30,934 bases of DNA, from positions 1 to 30,934 of the forward strand of contig CAZXFL010000023.1 of NCBI GenBank assembly GCA_964640385.1, given 5' to 3'. This document shows, one piece after another, positions 16,198-23,528 of the stretch. This DNA comes from JBBDIK01 sp964640385. GTDB taxonomy: Bacteria; Actinomycetota; UBA4738; JBBDHU01. Under the pieces are notes generated by a model, which was not told the origin of the DNA, searched no databases, and worked only from the letters and a program-made list of their open reading frames with translations. Made by a program: the position numbers and the translations under genes. Position 1 is the stretch's first letter; the number at the start of each line of letters is the position of its first letter.

Positions 16198-17111
16198 GCG
16201 ACCGCTCCCACCTGGAGAAGCTCCTCTCGGGTGGTCACTTCGCGGTGACGGCCGAGGTTGTTCCCCCGAAGTCGGCGGACCCCGATGGAGTCACGCGGCA
16301 GGCCCAGATGCTTGTCGGCCACGCCGATGCGGTGAACGTCACGAACAACCCGACATCATCTGCACACATGTCGGCGGAGGCAGGGGTCGCGATGGTGGCC
16401 CTGGCGGGCATGGAGCCGACGTTGCAGATGCAGGTCCGTGACCGCAACCGGCTGGCGCTGACGAGCGAACTGCTGGGGGGTTGGGTCTTGGGCGCGCGGA
16501 ACCTGCTGTGCCTCACCGGCGATCCGGTGAAGGTGGGGGATCATCCGGACGCCGCCACCGTGAACGATATCGACGTGCAGACCCTCATCGGGCTTGCGAG
16601 GTCGCTGCGAGGCGAGGGACGGCTGCTCAACGGCGGAACGATCGAGCACGCGCCACGGTTCTTCATCGGAGCGGCGGATGCGCCGTTGGCGTCCAACTAC
16701 GACGCCGGCCGGCTGGAGGCGAAGCTCGATGCCGGCGCACATTTCGTCCAGACCCAGATCACCTACGACCTGGACGCGATGGGGGAGTGGGCCGACACGA
16801 TCCGGGAACGCGGCATCATGGACCGGGCGTTCGTCATGCCCGGCGTTGCGCCGCTCACCAGCGCCAAGGCGGCGCGATTCATGCACGACCACATCCCTGG
16901 GGTGGTGGTCCCCGATGCCCTTGTCGCAGAGCTGGAGGGGGCCGGTCCGGATGCCGCGGAGGTCGGCGTCGCTCAGTGCGTGAAGGTCGTCGAGGCTCTC
17001 CGCGAGATGGACGGGATCGCCGGCGTTCACGTGATGGGTCTCGGTCATGAGGAAGCGGTGCTTGCCGTCATCGCCGGCGCCGGCCTCACACCTCGCCCGA
17101 CGCCCGGCTAG
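16194..17111 (+). CDS. metF: Methylenetetrahydrofolate reductase
   Basis: A 305-residue FAD-dependent TIM-barrel enzyme that makes 5-methyl-tetrahydrofolate for methionine synthesis. The likely catalytic acid is Glu21 in VTAEVVPPKS. Asp110 in LCLTGDPVKVGDHP and Gln188 in FVQTQITYD match family positions for folate and FAD. Length is close to E. coli MetF (296). It overlaps folD (GTGA), so methylene-tetrahydrofolate made by FolD is next to its consumer. The sequence is closer to the divergent MetF type of many actinobacteria and acetogens than to the enterobacterial form. Its stop is 8 bases from that of the convergent CBS gene. Confidence 0.9.
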   Translation: MSDRSHLEKLLSGGHFAVTAEVVPPKSADPDGVTRQAQMLVGHADAVNVTNNPTSSAHMSAEAGVAMVALAGMEPTLQMQVRDRNRLALTSELLGGWVLGARNLLCLTGDPVKVGDHPDAATVNDIDVQTLIGLARSLRGEGRLLNGGTIEHAPRFFIGAADAPLASNYDAGRLEAKLDAGAHFVQTQITYDLDAMGEWADTIRERGIMDRAFVMPGVAPLTSAKAARFMHDHIPGVVVPDALVAELEGAGPDAAEVGVAQCVKVVEALREMDGIAGVHVMGLGHEEAVLAVIAGAGLTPRPTPG

Positions 17112-17119
17112 CGGGACGA

Positions 17120-17584
17120 CTAGTCCCAGGTGCCGGCTTCGATGCGCTTGAGGCGGCGTTCGCGGGCCAGCTCGCTCGCTTCGACCAGCTGAGCCAGCGC
17201 CTCGGGCTCGTTCAGCGCCCCCGCCAGCACCCCGGTCAGGTCTCGCTGGGAGATGATACCGACCAGCGCGTCGCCCTCGACCACCGGGATGTGACGGATC
17301 CACTTATCCGCCATGATCTTGGCCGCCTCGCGCAGGGTCGCGCCCGGATGCACCGTGATCGGATCGGTGCGCATCAGCTCGGAGACCTTCGTTGAGTCGA
17401 GATCTACACCGGTCGCGACCGCCTTCATCACGTCCCGCTCGGTCAGGATCCCGACCAGCTTCGCCCCGTCGACGATCAGGAGCGAACCCGTCTGCTGTTC
17501 CCACATCCTGTGCGCGGCTTGCGCGATGGTGTCATCGCCGCGGTCGGTCACCGTCGCCTTCGTCATGATCTCGGAAACCTTCAT
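17120..17584 (-). CDS. Tandem CBS-domain protein
   Basis: A 154-residue protein made of two CBS motifs (about 3-58 and 66-120), a Bateman module that usually binds adenine nucleotides. Typical pieces are VSEIMTK at the start, LVGILTERDVMK near 43, VSELMRTDPITVHPGATL near 67, and IRHIPVVEGDALVGIISQRD near 96. A charged helical tail (RERRLKRIE) ends the protein. ATG 17584 lies 2 bases after the citrate synthase stop and uses GGAGGAG within that gene. Because of this coupling it may sense energy state in relation to citrate synthase, but that is an inference; free-standing CBS pairs are common and mostly uncharacterised. Confidence 0.88.
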   Translation of the reverse strand: MKVSEIMTKATVTDRGDDTIAQAAHRMWEQQTGSLLIVDGAKLVGILTERDVMKAVATGVDLDSTKVSELMRTDPITVHPGATLREAAKIMADKWIRHIPVVEGDALVGIISQRDLTGVLAGALNEPEALAQLVEASELARERRLKRIEAGTWD

Positions 17585-17586
17585 CG

Positions 17587-18705
17587 TCAGCGCTCCTCCA
17601 TGGGTACCCAGTGCTGGTCCCGGGCGCCGATGTACTCGGAATCGGGGCGGATGATGCGGTTGTCGAAGTGCTGCTCGCGGATGTGCGCCGTCCAGCCGGC
17701 CATCCGCGCCATCGCAAAGACCGGCGTCATCAGGTCGGTCGGGATACCCATGTAGTGGTAGACGCTCGCAGCGTAGAAGTCGACGTTCGGGCGGAGGTCG
17801 CGATGTTTCAAGACGGCCTCCTCGATCGCATGGGAGATGTCGAACCACTTCGTGTCGCCTTTGAGCTCTCCGAGCTGCTGGGACCACTGGCGCAGCCAGG
17901 TTGCCCGGGGGTCGTCCACCTGTCGGTAGACGCGGTGCCCGAAGCCCCAGATCAGGTCGTGCTCCTCGAAGCGCTTGGCGACATAGGAATCGGCATTCTC
18001 CGGCGAGCCCACCTCCTCGAGCATGTTCATGGCCTCCTCGTTCGCGCCGCCGTGCAGGGGTCCCTTGAGCGCCGCGATCGCACCCGTGACCGCGGAGAAG
18101 ATGTCCGAGAGGGTCGATGCGATGACCCGCGCCGCGAACGTCGACGCGTTCATCGTGTGGTCGGCGTACAGGATCATCGTGCCGTCCATGATCCGGGCCT
18201 CCAGTGGGTCGGGCTCCTTCCCCGTGAGCTGCCACAGGAAGTTGGCCGCCAGCGACAGCTCGGGTCGCATCGGCATGACGCCGGCCCCGATGCGGAACCG
18301 CTCGTAAGTCGTGATGAGCGTCGGAGTCGTGGCGATCAGACGCATCGCCTTGCGGTAGTACCCCTCGGGCGAGGTATCCCACCCGTCCTTGTCGTAGGCC
18401 GATGCCGCCGACACCGCGGTGCGCAGCATCGACATCGGCGAGGACTTGTCGGCCAGCGTCACCATCAGCTCCTGGCGGAACTTGGAGATGTGCCGCTCCT
18501 CGACCAGGAACTCGAGGGTCTCCTTCAGCTCGGTCTCGGTCGGCAATTCCAGGTTCTGGAGCAGGTAGGTGACCTCCTCGAAGGTGGAGTGCTCGACGAG
18601 GTCGCTGATGTCGTATCCCACGTACCACAGGCGACCGAGATGGCCGTCGATATCGGAGATGCACGTCTGCGCGGCGATGACGTCGGCGAGCCCCTTCTCG
18701 GTCAT
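17587..18705 (-). CDS. gltA: Citrate synthase
   Basis: A 372-residue enzyme condensing oxaloacetate and acetyl-CoA. The catalytic residues are His218 in GPLHGGANE, His257 in WGFGHRVYR and Asp309 in RPNVDFY; the ADHTMNAST segment at 181-189 precedes them. Size fits the short type I bacterial or archaeal form. A 2-methylcitrate synthase cannot be fully excluded by sequence, but the surrounding TCA genes favour citrate synthase, and no prpB or prpD is present. ATG 18705 is the first start after an in-frame stop; GGAGGT touches the ATG directly, an unusually short spacing. It is divergent from icd. Confidence 0.94.
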   Translation of the reverse strand: MTEKGLADVIAAQTCISDIDGHLGRLWYVGYDISDLVEHSTFEEVTYLLQNLELPTETELKETLEFLVEERHISKFRQELMVTLADKSSPMSMLRTAVSAASAYDKDGWDTSPEGYYRKAMRLIATTPTLITTYERFRIGAGVMPMRPELSLAANFLWQLTGKEPDPLEARIMDGTMILYADHTMNASTFAARVIASTLSDIFSAVTGAIAALKGPLHGGANEEAMNMLEEVGSPENADSYVAKRFEEHDLIWGFGHRVYRQVDDPRATWLRQWSQQLGELKGDTKWFDISHAIEEAVLKHRDLRPNVDFYAASVYHYMGIPTDLMTPVFAMARMAGWTAHIREQHFDNRIIRPDSEYIGARDQHWVPMEER

Positions 18706-18784
18706 ACCTCCATTTCACCACAGGGGCGTGCTCCGGCCCTAGGCCGCTCCGGCGTGGCCAGGGGCGGCCGGTGCTCCTGGCCGA

Positions 18785-18790
18785 TATCCT
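18785..18790 (+). promoter_or_regulatory. -10 box for leaderless icd
   Basis: TATCCT ends 8 bases before GTG 18799 in the 93-base gltA-icd divergent gap. No ribosome site lies between. The -35 region is GC-rich and unconvincing. Confidence 0.5.
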
Positions 18791-18798
18791 CGGGACCC

Positions 18799-19878
18799 GT
18801 GACCTACCGCGTGACCTTGATCCCCGGCGACGGCGTTGGCCCCGAACTCTCGGAGGCCACGCGCCGCGTGCTGGAGGCGACCGGCGTTCCGTTCGACTGG
18901 GACGTTCAGGAGGCAGGGGAGGCCGTGATGGCCATCGAGGGAACCCCGCTGCCGGACAAGGTCCTGGACTCGATCCGCGTGAACGGCCTCGCGATCAAGG
19001 GCCCGATCACGACCCCAGTCGGGACCGGGTTCCGCAGCGTGAACGTGGCGCTGCGCAAGGAACTCGATCTGTACGCCTGCCTGCGCCCGTGCAAGCTCTA
19101 CCCGGGGGTTCGCTCGCACTTCGACGAGGTCGACCTCGTGATCGTCCGCGAGAACACCGAGGACCTGTACGCCGGGATCGAGTTCGAGCAAGGCTCTCCC
19201 GAGGTCGCGCAGCTCATCGAGGTCCTGTACGGGCTGGGTGCCAAGCGCATCACGGGTGACGCCGGCATCTCCATCAAGCCCATCTCGGTCGAGGGGACGC
19301 AGCGGATCGTGCGCTTCGCGTTCGAGTATGCGCGCGCGAACGGTCGCAGGCGCGTCACGGCCGTGCACAAGGCCAACATCATGAAGTTCTCCGACGGGCT
19401 GTACCTGCAGACGGCGCGCGAGGTCGCCGAGGAGTACCCTGACGTCTCCTTCGATGACCGGATCGTCGACAACATGTGTATGCAACTCGTTCAACGGCCG
19501 CAGGAGTACGACGTCCTCGTACTGCCGAATCTGTACGGGGACATCGTTTCGGACCTGGGCGCCGGGTTGGTCGGCGGGCTCGGGGTGGCCCCCGGCGCGA
19601 ACATCGGCGAGGAGGTCGCGGTGTTCGAGGCGACCCACGGCAGCGCGCCGAAATATGCCGGTCAGAACCGGATGAACCCGATGGCGATGATGCTCTCCGG
19701 CGTGCTGATGCTCCGACACCTCGGGGAGGCGGACGCCGCCGACCGCCTCGAGGCCGCGATCGCGGCGGTGATCGCCGATGGGAAGAGCGTCACCTACGAC
19801 ATGAAACCGACGCGGGACGACCCGACCGCCGTCGGGACCTCGCAAGTCGCCGACGCGGTCGTCGAGCAGCTTGGGTAG
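18799..19878 (+). CDS. icd: Isocitrate dehydrogenase (probably NADP-type)
   Basis: A 359-residue beta-decarboxylating dehydrogenase. Substrate and metal residues are visible: SVNVALRKELDLYACLRPCK (80-99), Tyr124 in ENTEDLYAG, Lys191 in HKANIMK, Asp224, Asp248 and Asp252 in NLYGDIVSDLGAG. The short length and the SVNVALRK segment resemble archaeal enzymes and the mitochondrial NAD-type. The cofactor loop reads HGSAPKYAGQNRMNP, whose Lys285-Tyr286 match the Lys344-Tyr345 pair that gives E. coli Icd NADP specificity; NAD enzymes usually have Asp-Ile there. Homoisocitrate or isopropylmalate dehydrogenase are less likely in this TCA setting. The GTG start follows a -10 box. Confidence 0.92.
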   Translation: MTYRVTLIPGDGVGPELSEATRRVLEATGVPFDWDVQEAGEAVMAIEGTPLPDKVLDSIRVNGLAIKGPITTPVGTGFRSVNVALRKELDLYACLRPCKLYPGVRSHFDEVDLVIVRENTEDLYAGIEFEQGSPEVAQLIEVLYGLGAKRITGDAGISIKPISVEGTQRIVRFAFEYARANGRRRVTAVHKANIMKFSDGLYLQTAREVAEEYPDVSFDDRIVDNMCMQLVQRPQEYDVLVLPNLYGDIVSDLGAGLVGGLGVAPGANIGEEVAVFEATHGSAPKYAGQNRMNPMAMMLSGVLMLRHLGEADAADRLEAAIAAVIADGKSVTYDMKPTRDDPTAVGTSQVADAVVEQLG

Positions 19879-19942
19879 CAGGCGGGACTACCGGCCGCAC
19901 GAGGCGGTCCGGGCGGAACGGAAGCGGAAGGAAGCGATCGAC

Positions 19943-20866
19943 ATGCGCATCACCGTCGTCGGAGCGGGGTTCGTCGGCTCCACCACCGCCATGCGGATCC
20001 TCGAGAAAGGTCTGGGCGAGGTCGTCTTGATCGACATCGTGGAGGGACTCCCGCAGGGGATCGCGCTCGACATGCGCCACGCCGCGCCGGTCGAGGGTTA
20101 CGAGCCACGGGTCATCGGCACCAACGACTACGCCGACACGACGGGATCGGACATCGTCGTCATCACGGCGGGCCTTCCGCGGCAGCCGGGGATGAGCCGG
20201 ATGGACCTGCTGGCCAAGAACGCGTCGATCATCAAGGATGTGGTCGGCAAGATCGCCCCCGGCTCCCCCAACGCCATCCTGATCGTCGTTTCGAACCCGC
20301 TGGACGAGATGACCTTCCTGGCGTCGGAGGTCTCGGGGTTCCCGAAGCAGAAGGTGATGGGGATGGCCGGCGTGCTCGACTCCTCGCGCCTCCGGCACCT
20401 GATCGCCGAGGAGCTCAACGTCTCACCTTCATCGGTCGACGCGATGACCTTGGGGTCGCACGGCGAGTCGATGATCGCCTTGCCCCGCCACGCGAGCGTC
20501 GGGGACAAGCCCCTGACGGAGCTGGTAGATGACGAGGCGCTCGAGCGGCTGTTCGGCCGGACCCGCGATGCCGGCGCCGAGATCGTCGGGCTGCTGAAGA
20601 AAGGCAGCGCGTACTACGCGCCGTCGGCGTCGATCGTCCGGATGGTCGCCGCGATCGCGAACGATACCCATGAGGTGCTGCCGGTGTGCGCGTGGGCGAC
20701 GGGAGAGTACGGCATCAACGACGTCTACGTCGGCGTGCCCGCCAAACTCGGCCGGGGTGGCGTCGAGGAGATCGTCGAGATGGATCTGAACGAGGACGAA
20801 CTCGCCGCGCTGCGAGAGGCCGCCGAAGGCATCCGCGCGAAGTGCGCTGACCTGGCGAAGCTCTGA
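19943..20866 (+). CDS. mdh: Malate dehydrogenase (LDH-like type)
   Basis: A 307-residue NAD-dependent enzyme of the lactate/malate dehydrogenase family. The Rossmann loop GAGFVG starts at residue 7, and Asp31 at the end of strand 2 favours NAD. The substrate loop has Arg80 and Arg86 in GLPRQPGMSR; Arg at position 80 is the malate-type residue. Asn118 in VSNPLD, Asp146 and Arg149 in VLDSSRLR and catalytic His173 in LGSHGE complete the site. ATG 19943 is chosen because GGAAGGAAG precedes it; an upstream in-frame start at 19871 would overlap icd. It follows icd by 64 bases on the same strand and is likely co-transcribed. Confidence 0.95.
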   Translation: MRITVVGAGFVGSTTAMRILEKGLGEVVLIDIVEGLPQGIALDMRHAAPVEGYEPRVIGTNDYADTTGSDIVVITAGLPRQPGMSRMDLLAKNASIIKDVVGKIAPGSPNAILIVVSNPLDEMTFLASEVSGFPKQKVMGMAGVLDSSRLRHLIAEELNVSPSSVDAMTLGSHGESMIALPRHASVGDKPLTELVDDEALERLFGRTRDAGAEIVGLLKKGSAYYAPSASIVRMVAAIANDTHEVLPVCAWATGEYGINDVYVGVPAKLGRGGVEEIVEMDLNEDELAALREAAEGIRAKCADLAKL

Positions 20867-20880
20867 GGCGCGATCGTTCT

Positions 20881-21555
20881 CTACGGCATCGGGGGTGGTG
20901 GGACACCCAGGTCCCCACCGGGACCGGAGTCCGGCGGCGGCGTTCCCAGATCGGGAGATGTGGGGGTGGCGGACGCGCCTGGCGCCCAACCTGCACCCTC
21001 GGCTGTGTCGGCGGCCGCCGTACCGCCCTTCGCCTTGAGACCCATCACGCCGCCGATCAGTGCGACCACGCCACCGACGAGCGTGACGTAGATGCCGTAC
21101 GCGTAGCCGACCGACAGGAACTCTCGGAGCTGTGCCTCGGCCTCTTCGGCGGAGATCCCGAGCTGGGTCGCGATCTCACTCGCCCCCTCGCCGAAGGCCG
21201 AATCCAGCTGGTCGTTCTTCGTGGCGAGGTTGAGCGCCACGTCTCCGGCGACGAGAAGTCCCCCGACGAGGGCGAGGATCGCCATCCCGCGCTTAAGACC
21301 CGCGCCCGACGCCGCGACCATCAGGAGCCCGGCCACGATCGCCGCGATCGCCAAGACGAGCGTGATCTTGCCGTCCGTGGTGAGTCCGCCGACCGACTCA
21401 GACGTCGGTGAGCCCGTCGGCGCTGGGGTCCCGAGCGCCGAGAAGTCGAACGTCACGGAAATCCATGGAAGGAACGACCCGATCGCCGCGATAGCGCCGC
21501 CGATGATCGCGACTACCCCGGCGACCGGCGACTTCGCTGCTGCTTCCTGACCCAT
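20881..21555 (-). CDS. Four-helix membrane protein with Pro-rich tail, function unknown
   Basis: A 224-residue protein. Helices lie at about 10-30 (ends GSFLPW), 63-82, 87-106 and 148-172, with an extracytoplasmic loop (about 107-147) holding a predicted acidic helix rich in Glu (ISAEEAEAQLREF). The C-terminal 45 residues are Gly/Pro/Thr-rich and end GVPPPPMP. The first and fourth helices resemble those of the protein at 11742-12428, so they likely form one family. The ATG is preceded by GGGGGAAG. It lies between mdh and fumarase on the opposite strand, 14 bases from the mdh stop. I do not recognise a named family. Confidence 0.7.
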   Translation of the reverse strand: MGQEAAAKSPVAGVVAIIGGAIAAIGSFLPWISVTFDFSALGTPAPTGSPTSESVGGLTTDGKITLVLAIAAIVAGLLMVAASGAGLKRGMAILALVGGLLVAGDVALNLATKNDQLDSAFGEGASEIATQLGISAEEAEAQLREFLSVGYAYGIYVTLVGGVVALIGGVMGLKAKGGTAAADTAEGAGWAPGASATPTSPDLGTPPPDSGPGGDLGVPPPPMP

Positions 21556-21693
21556 CCCGCTTCCCCCGTTCCCCAGCCGGGCGGCCGGTCCGCAGGGAGT
21601 CTGACACCATCGACGTCGGGAGGGAAGCGCTGCCCCAGGGATCTTCCCGGCCCGCGCGTTGTGGGGGGACGGTCCACGGGAGCCACGGGTCCC

Positions 21694-21699
21694 TAGAAT
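21694..21699 (+). promoter_or_regulatory. -10 box for the fumarase genes
   Basis: TAGAAT ends 8 bases before ATG 21708, fitting a leaderless mRNA. The 152-base divergent gap upstream holds no other clear element. Confidence 0.5.
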
Positions 21700-21707
21700 G
21701 GCGGTAG

Positions 21708-22559
21708 ATGACGGTGAGAGAGATCGAGGCGGCGGAGGTTACCCGGGTGGTTCGGGAGCTCTGCATGGAGATCTGCTACACGGTCCCCCAGGAGATGGTG
21801 GACCTGATGAAGCGGGCCCGTGAGAAGGAAGAATCGCCGGTAGCGCGGCAGATCCTGGACCTGCTGATCAAGAACCAGGACCTGGCCGCCGAGGGCGAGT
21901 ACCCGTACTGCCAGGACACGGGCTACACGGTGGCCTTCCTAGAGATCGGCCAGGACGTGCACATCACCGGCAGCGATCTGACCGATGCAATCAACGAGGG
22001 CGTCCGCAGCGGCTACAAGGATGCGTTCCTACGCGGGTCCATCGTTGCCGACCCCGTCTTCGACCGGATGAACACCGGGGACAACACGCCGGCGTTCATC
22101 CATACGCAGATCGTCCCGGGCGACCAGGTCCGGATCCAGATCGACGCCAAGGGCGGGGGATCCGAGAACAAGAGCCGGCACCGGATGCTCAAGCCGTCCG
22201 ACGGGCTCGACGGGGTGAAGGACTTCGTCCTGCAAGCCATCGCCGAGGCAGGACCGGACGCCTGCCCGCCGGGGATCATCGGAGTCGGGATCGGCGGCAA
22301 CTTCGAGTGGTCGGCGATCATCGCGAAGAAGGCCCTGTTGCGCAAGGTCGGCCAACCCAACCCCGATCCGCAGATCGCCGAACTAGAGGCCGAGCTCTTC
22401 GAGAAGGCGAACGCACTCGGCATCGGACCGCAGTCGCTCGGTGGGACACAGACGGTGCTCGCCGTTGCCGTCGAGACGATGGCGACCCACATCGCGTCAC
22501 TCCCGGTCGCGGTGAACCTCGAATGCCACGCCCACCGGACCGGAACGCGGGTGATCTAG
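21708..22559 (+). CDS. fumA: Class I fumarate hydratase, alpha subunit
   Basis: A 283-residue N-terminal-type subunit of the oxygen-sensitive [4Fe-4S] fumarase. The three cluster cysteines are visible: Cys68 in PYCQDTGY, Cys186 in DACPPGIIGVGIGG and Cys273 in NLECHAHR. It is the separate alpha subunit seen in two-subunit fumarases; the beta subunit follows directly. The same fold is used by L-tartrate dehydratase, but neighbouring sdh, mdh and gltA support fumarate hydration to malate. The symbol here marks class I type rather than the fused E. coli FumA. The start follows a -10 box by 8 bases. Confidence 0.92.
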   Translation: MTVREIEAAEVTRVVRELCMEICYTVPQEMVDLMKRAREKEESPVARQILDLLIKNQDLAAEGEYPYCQDTGYTVAFLEIGQDVHITGSDLTDAINEGVRSGYKDAFLRGSIVADPVFDRMNTGDNTPAFIHTQIVPGDQVRIQIDAKGGGSENKSRHRMLKPSDGLDGVKDFVLQAIAEAGPDACPPGIIGVGIGGNFEWSAIIAKKALLRKVGQPNPDPQIAELEAELFEKANALGIGPQSLGGTQTVLAVAVETMATHIASLPVAVNLECHAHRTGTRVI

Positions 22560-22561
22560 CG

Positions 22562-23203
22562 GTGCCGGTCGAGGTCTTGGACGACGGCCGCAAGCGCATC
22601 CGCGCGCCGCTGGACGATGACGACATCCGCGAGCTGCATGCGGGCGATGTGGTGCTGGTCTCCGGAACGGTGTACGCGGCACGTGATGCGGCCCATATGC
22701 GGATGATGCAGCTCCTGGATGAGGAGCAGCCCCTGCCGTTCGACCCGGCCGGTGCCATCGTCTACTACGTCGGGCCGACGCCGACCAAGCCTGGGCATGT
22801 GATCGGGGCGGCCGGCCCGACCACCGCCAGCCGGATGGACAGCTACACGCCGCGGCTCCTGGACCAAGGACTCAAAGGCATCATCGGCAAGGGGAATCGC
22901 GGCCGCGCGGTCCGCGAGTCGATCCGTGACCACGATGCGGTCTACCTGGCGGCACTGGGTGGGGGAGGGGCGCTCGCAGCTCTCGCGGTGAAGGCGCAGG
23001 AGGTGATCGCCTTCGACGAACTGGGACCGGAGGCTGTCCGGCGGCTCGAGCTCGAGGACTTCCCGGTGTGGGTGGTGAACGACGCCGAAGGACGCGACTT
23101 CTATCAGGAGACGGTGAGTCCTTGGCGGCGCGACGAAGAGTTGCCGGAGTTCCTGCGCATGGTCCCGGACCATACTGAGACCGACGGCAACGGCGGGGGC
23201 TAG
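22562..23203 (+). CDS. Class I fumarate hydratase, beta subunit
   Basis: A 213-residue C-terminal-type fumarase subunit. Signatures include LVSGTVYAARDAAHMRM near 33-49, IVYYVGPTPTKPG near 65, GAAGPTTASRMD near 82 and IIGKGNRG near 105. Length is normal for the stand-alone beta subunit. GTG 22562 lies 2 bases after the alpha-subunit stop. An in-frame ATG at 22523 would overlap the alpha gene by 37 bases and add 13 residues; the GTG gives a more typical N-terminus. Together the two subunits give a complete enzyme. The stop is directly followed by the TTG of a small Cys-rich gene. Confidence 0.91.
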   Translation: MPVEVLDDGRKRIRAPLDDDDIRELHAGDVVLVSGTVYAARDAAHMRMMQLLDEEQPLPFDPAGAIVYYVGPTPTKPGHVIGAAGPTTASRMDSYTPRLLDQGLKGIIGKGNRGRAVRESIRDHDAVYLAALGGGGALAALAVKAQEVIAFDELGPEAVRRLELEDFPVWVVNDAEGRDFYQETVSPWRRDEELPEFLRMVPDHTETDGNGGG

Positions 23204-23374
23204 TTGGCCGGGTTCGGGCATCAGCTCCGGTATCACGTCCGAAGCTTCTTCACGAACTGGCGCGAGTACGACGCTTCCATCGGACGCAAGGTCGCCCTGA
23301 CGGTCCGGAATCGAGCCAAGTCCCTGTACACGCTGAAGGGCTGTTGCGGGAACCACGGCGAACCCGGCTGCTGA
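23204..23374 (+). CDS. 56-residue protein with CCGNHGEPGC tail
   Basis: A small gene starting with TTG immediately after the fumarase beta stop (TAGTTG), with GGCGGGGG 5 bases upstream as a ribosome site. The product is basic and amphipathic in its first 45 residues (RYHVRSFFTNWREYDAS, then RKVALTVRNRAKSLY) and ends KGCCGNHGEPGC, with Cys47, Cys48 and Cys56. I believe similar short proteins ending in a CCGxxGxPGC motif occur in other Actinobacteria and Chloroflexi, but I cannot verify that here. The motif could bind a metal or thiol partner. The link to the Fe-S fumarase is positional only. Confidence 0.65.
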   Translation: MAGFGHQLRYHVRSFFTNWREYDASIGRKVALTVRNRAKSLYTLKGCCGNHGEPGC

Positions 23375-23528
23375 CAGGTGCCCGGGGGCTCCGGTCGGGG
23401 TCCGGACCACGGCGATCCCCACGCACGCTGAGCCCACTCTGCGTCGGCCGGCGCGGGTCCCTCCTCAACCGGACCCTGCGAACACCCGAAACCTGAACTG
23501 GGGTGCTTCGCGGACCGCCTGGAACGAG

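Noticed and set aside
17611..18798. Long plus-strand frame upstream of icd, antisense to citrate synthase
   Set aside because: The citrate synthase active site is intact on the minus strand, and icd has its own -10 box and start at 18799.
23399..23408. Palindrome GGTCCGGACC in the gap before the cupredoxin gene
   Set aside because: It is only 10 bases, lacks a T-run and has no visible partner site; GC-rich palindromes of this size are expected by chance.
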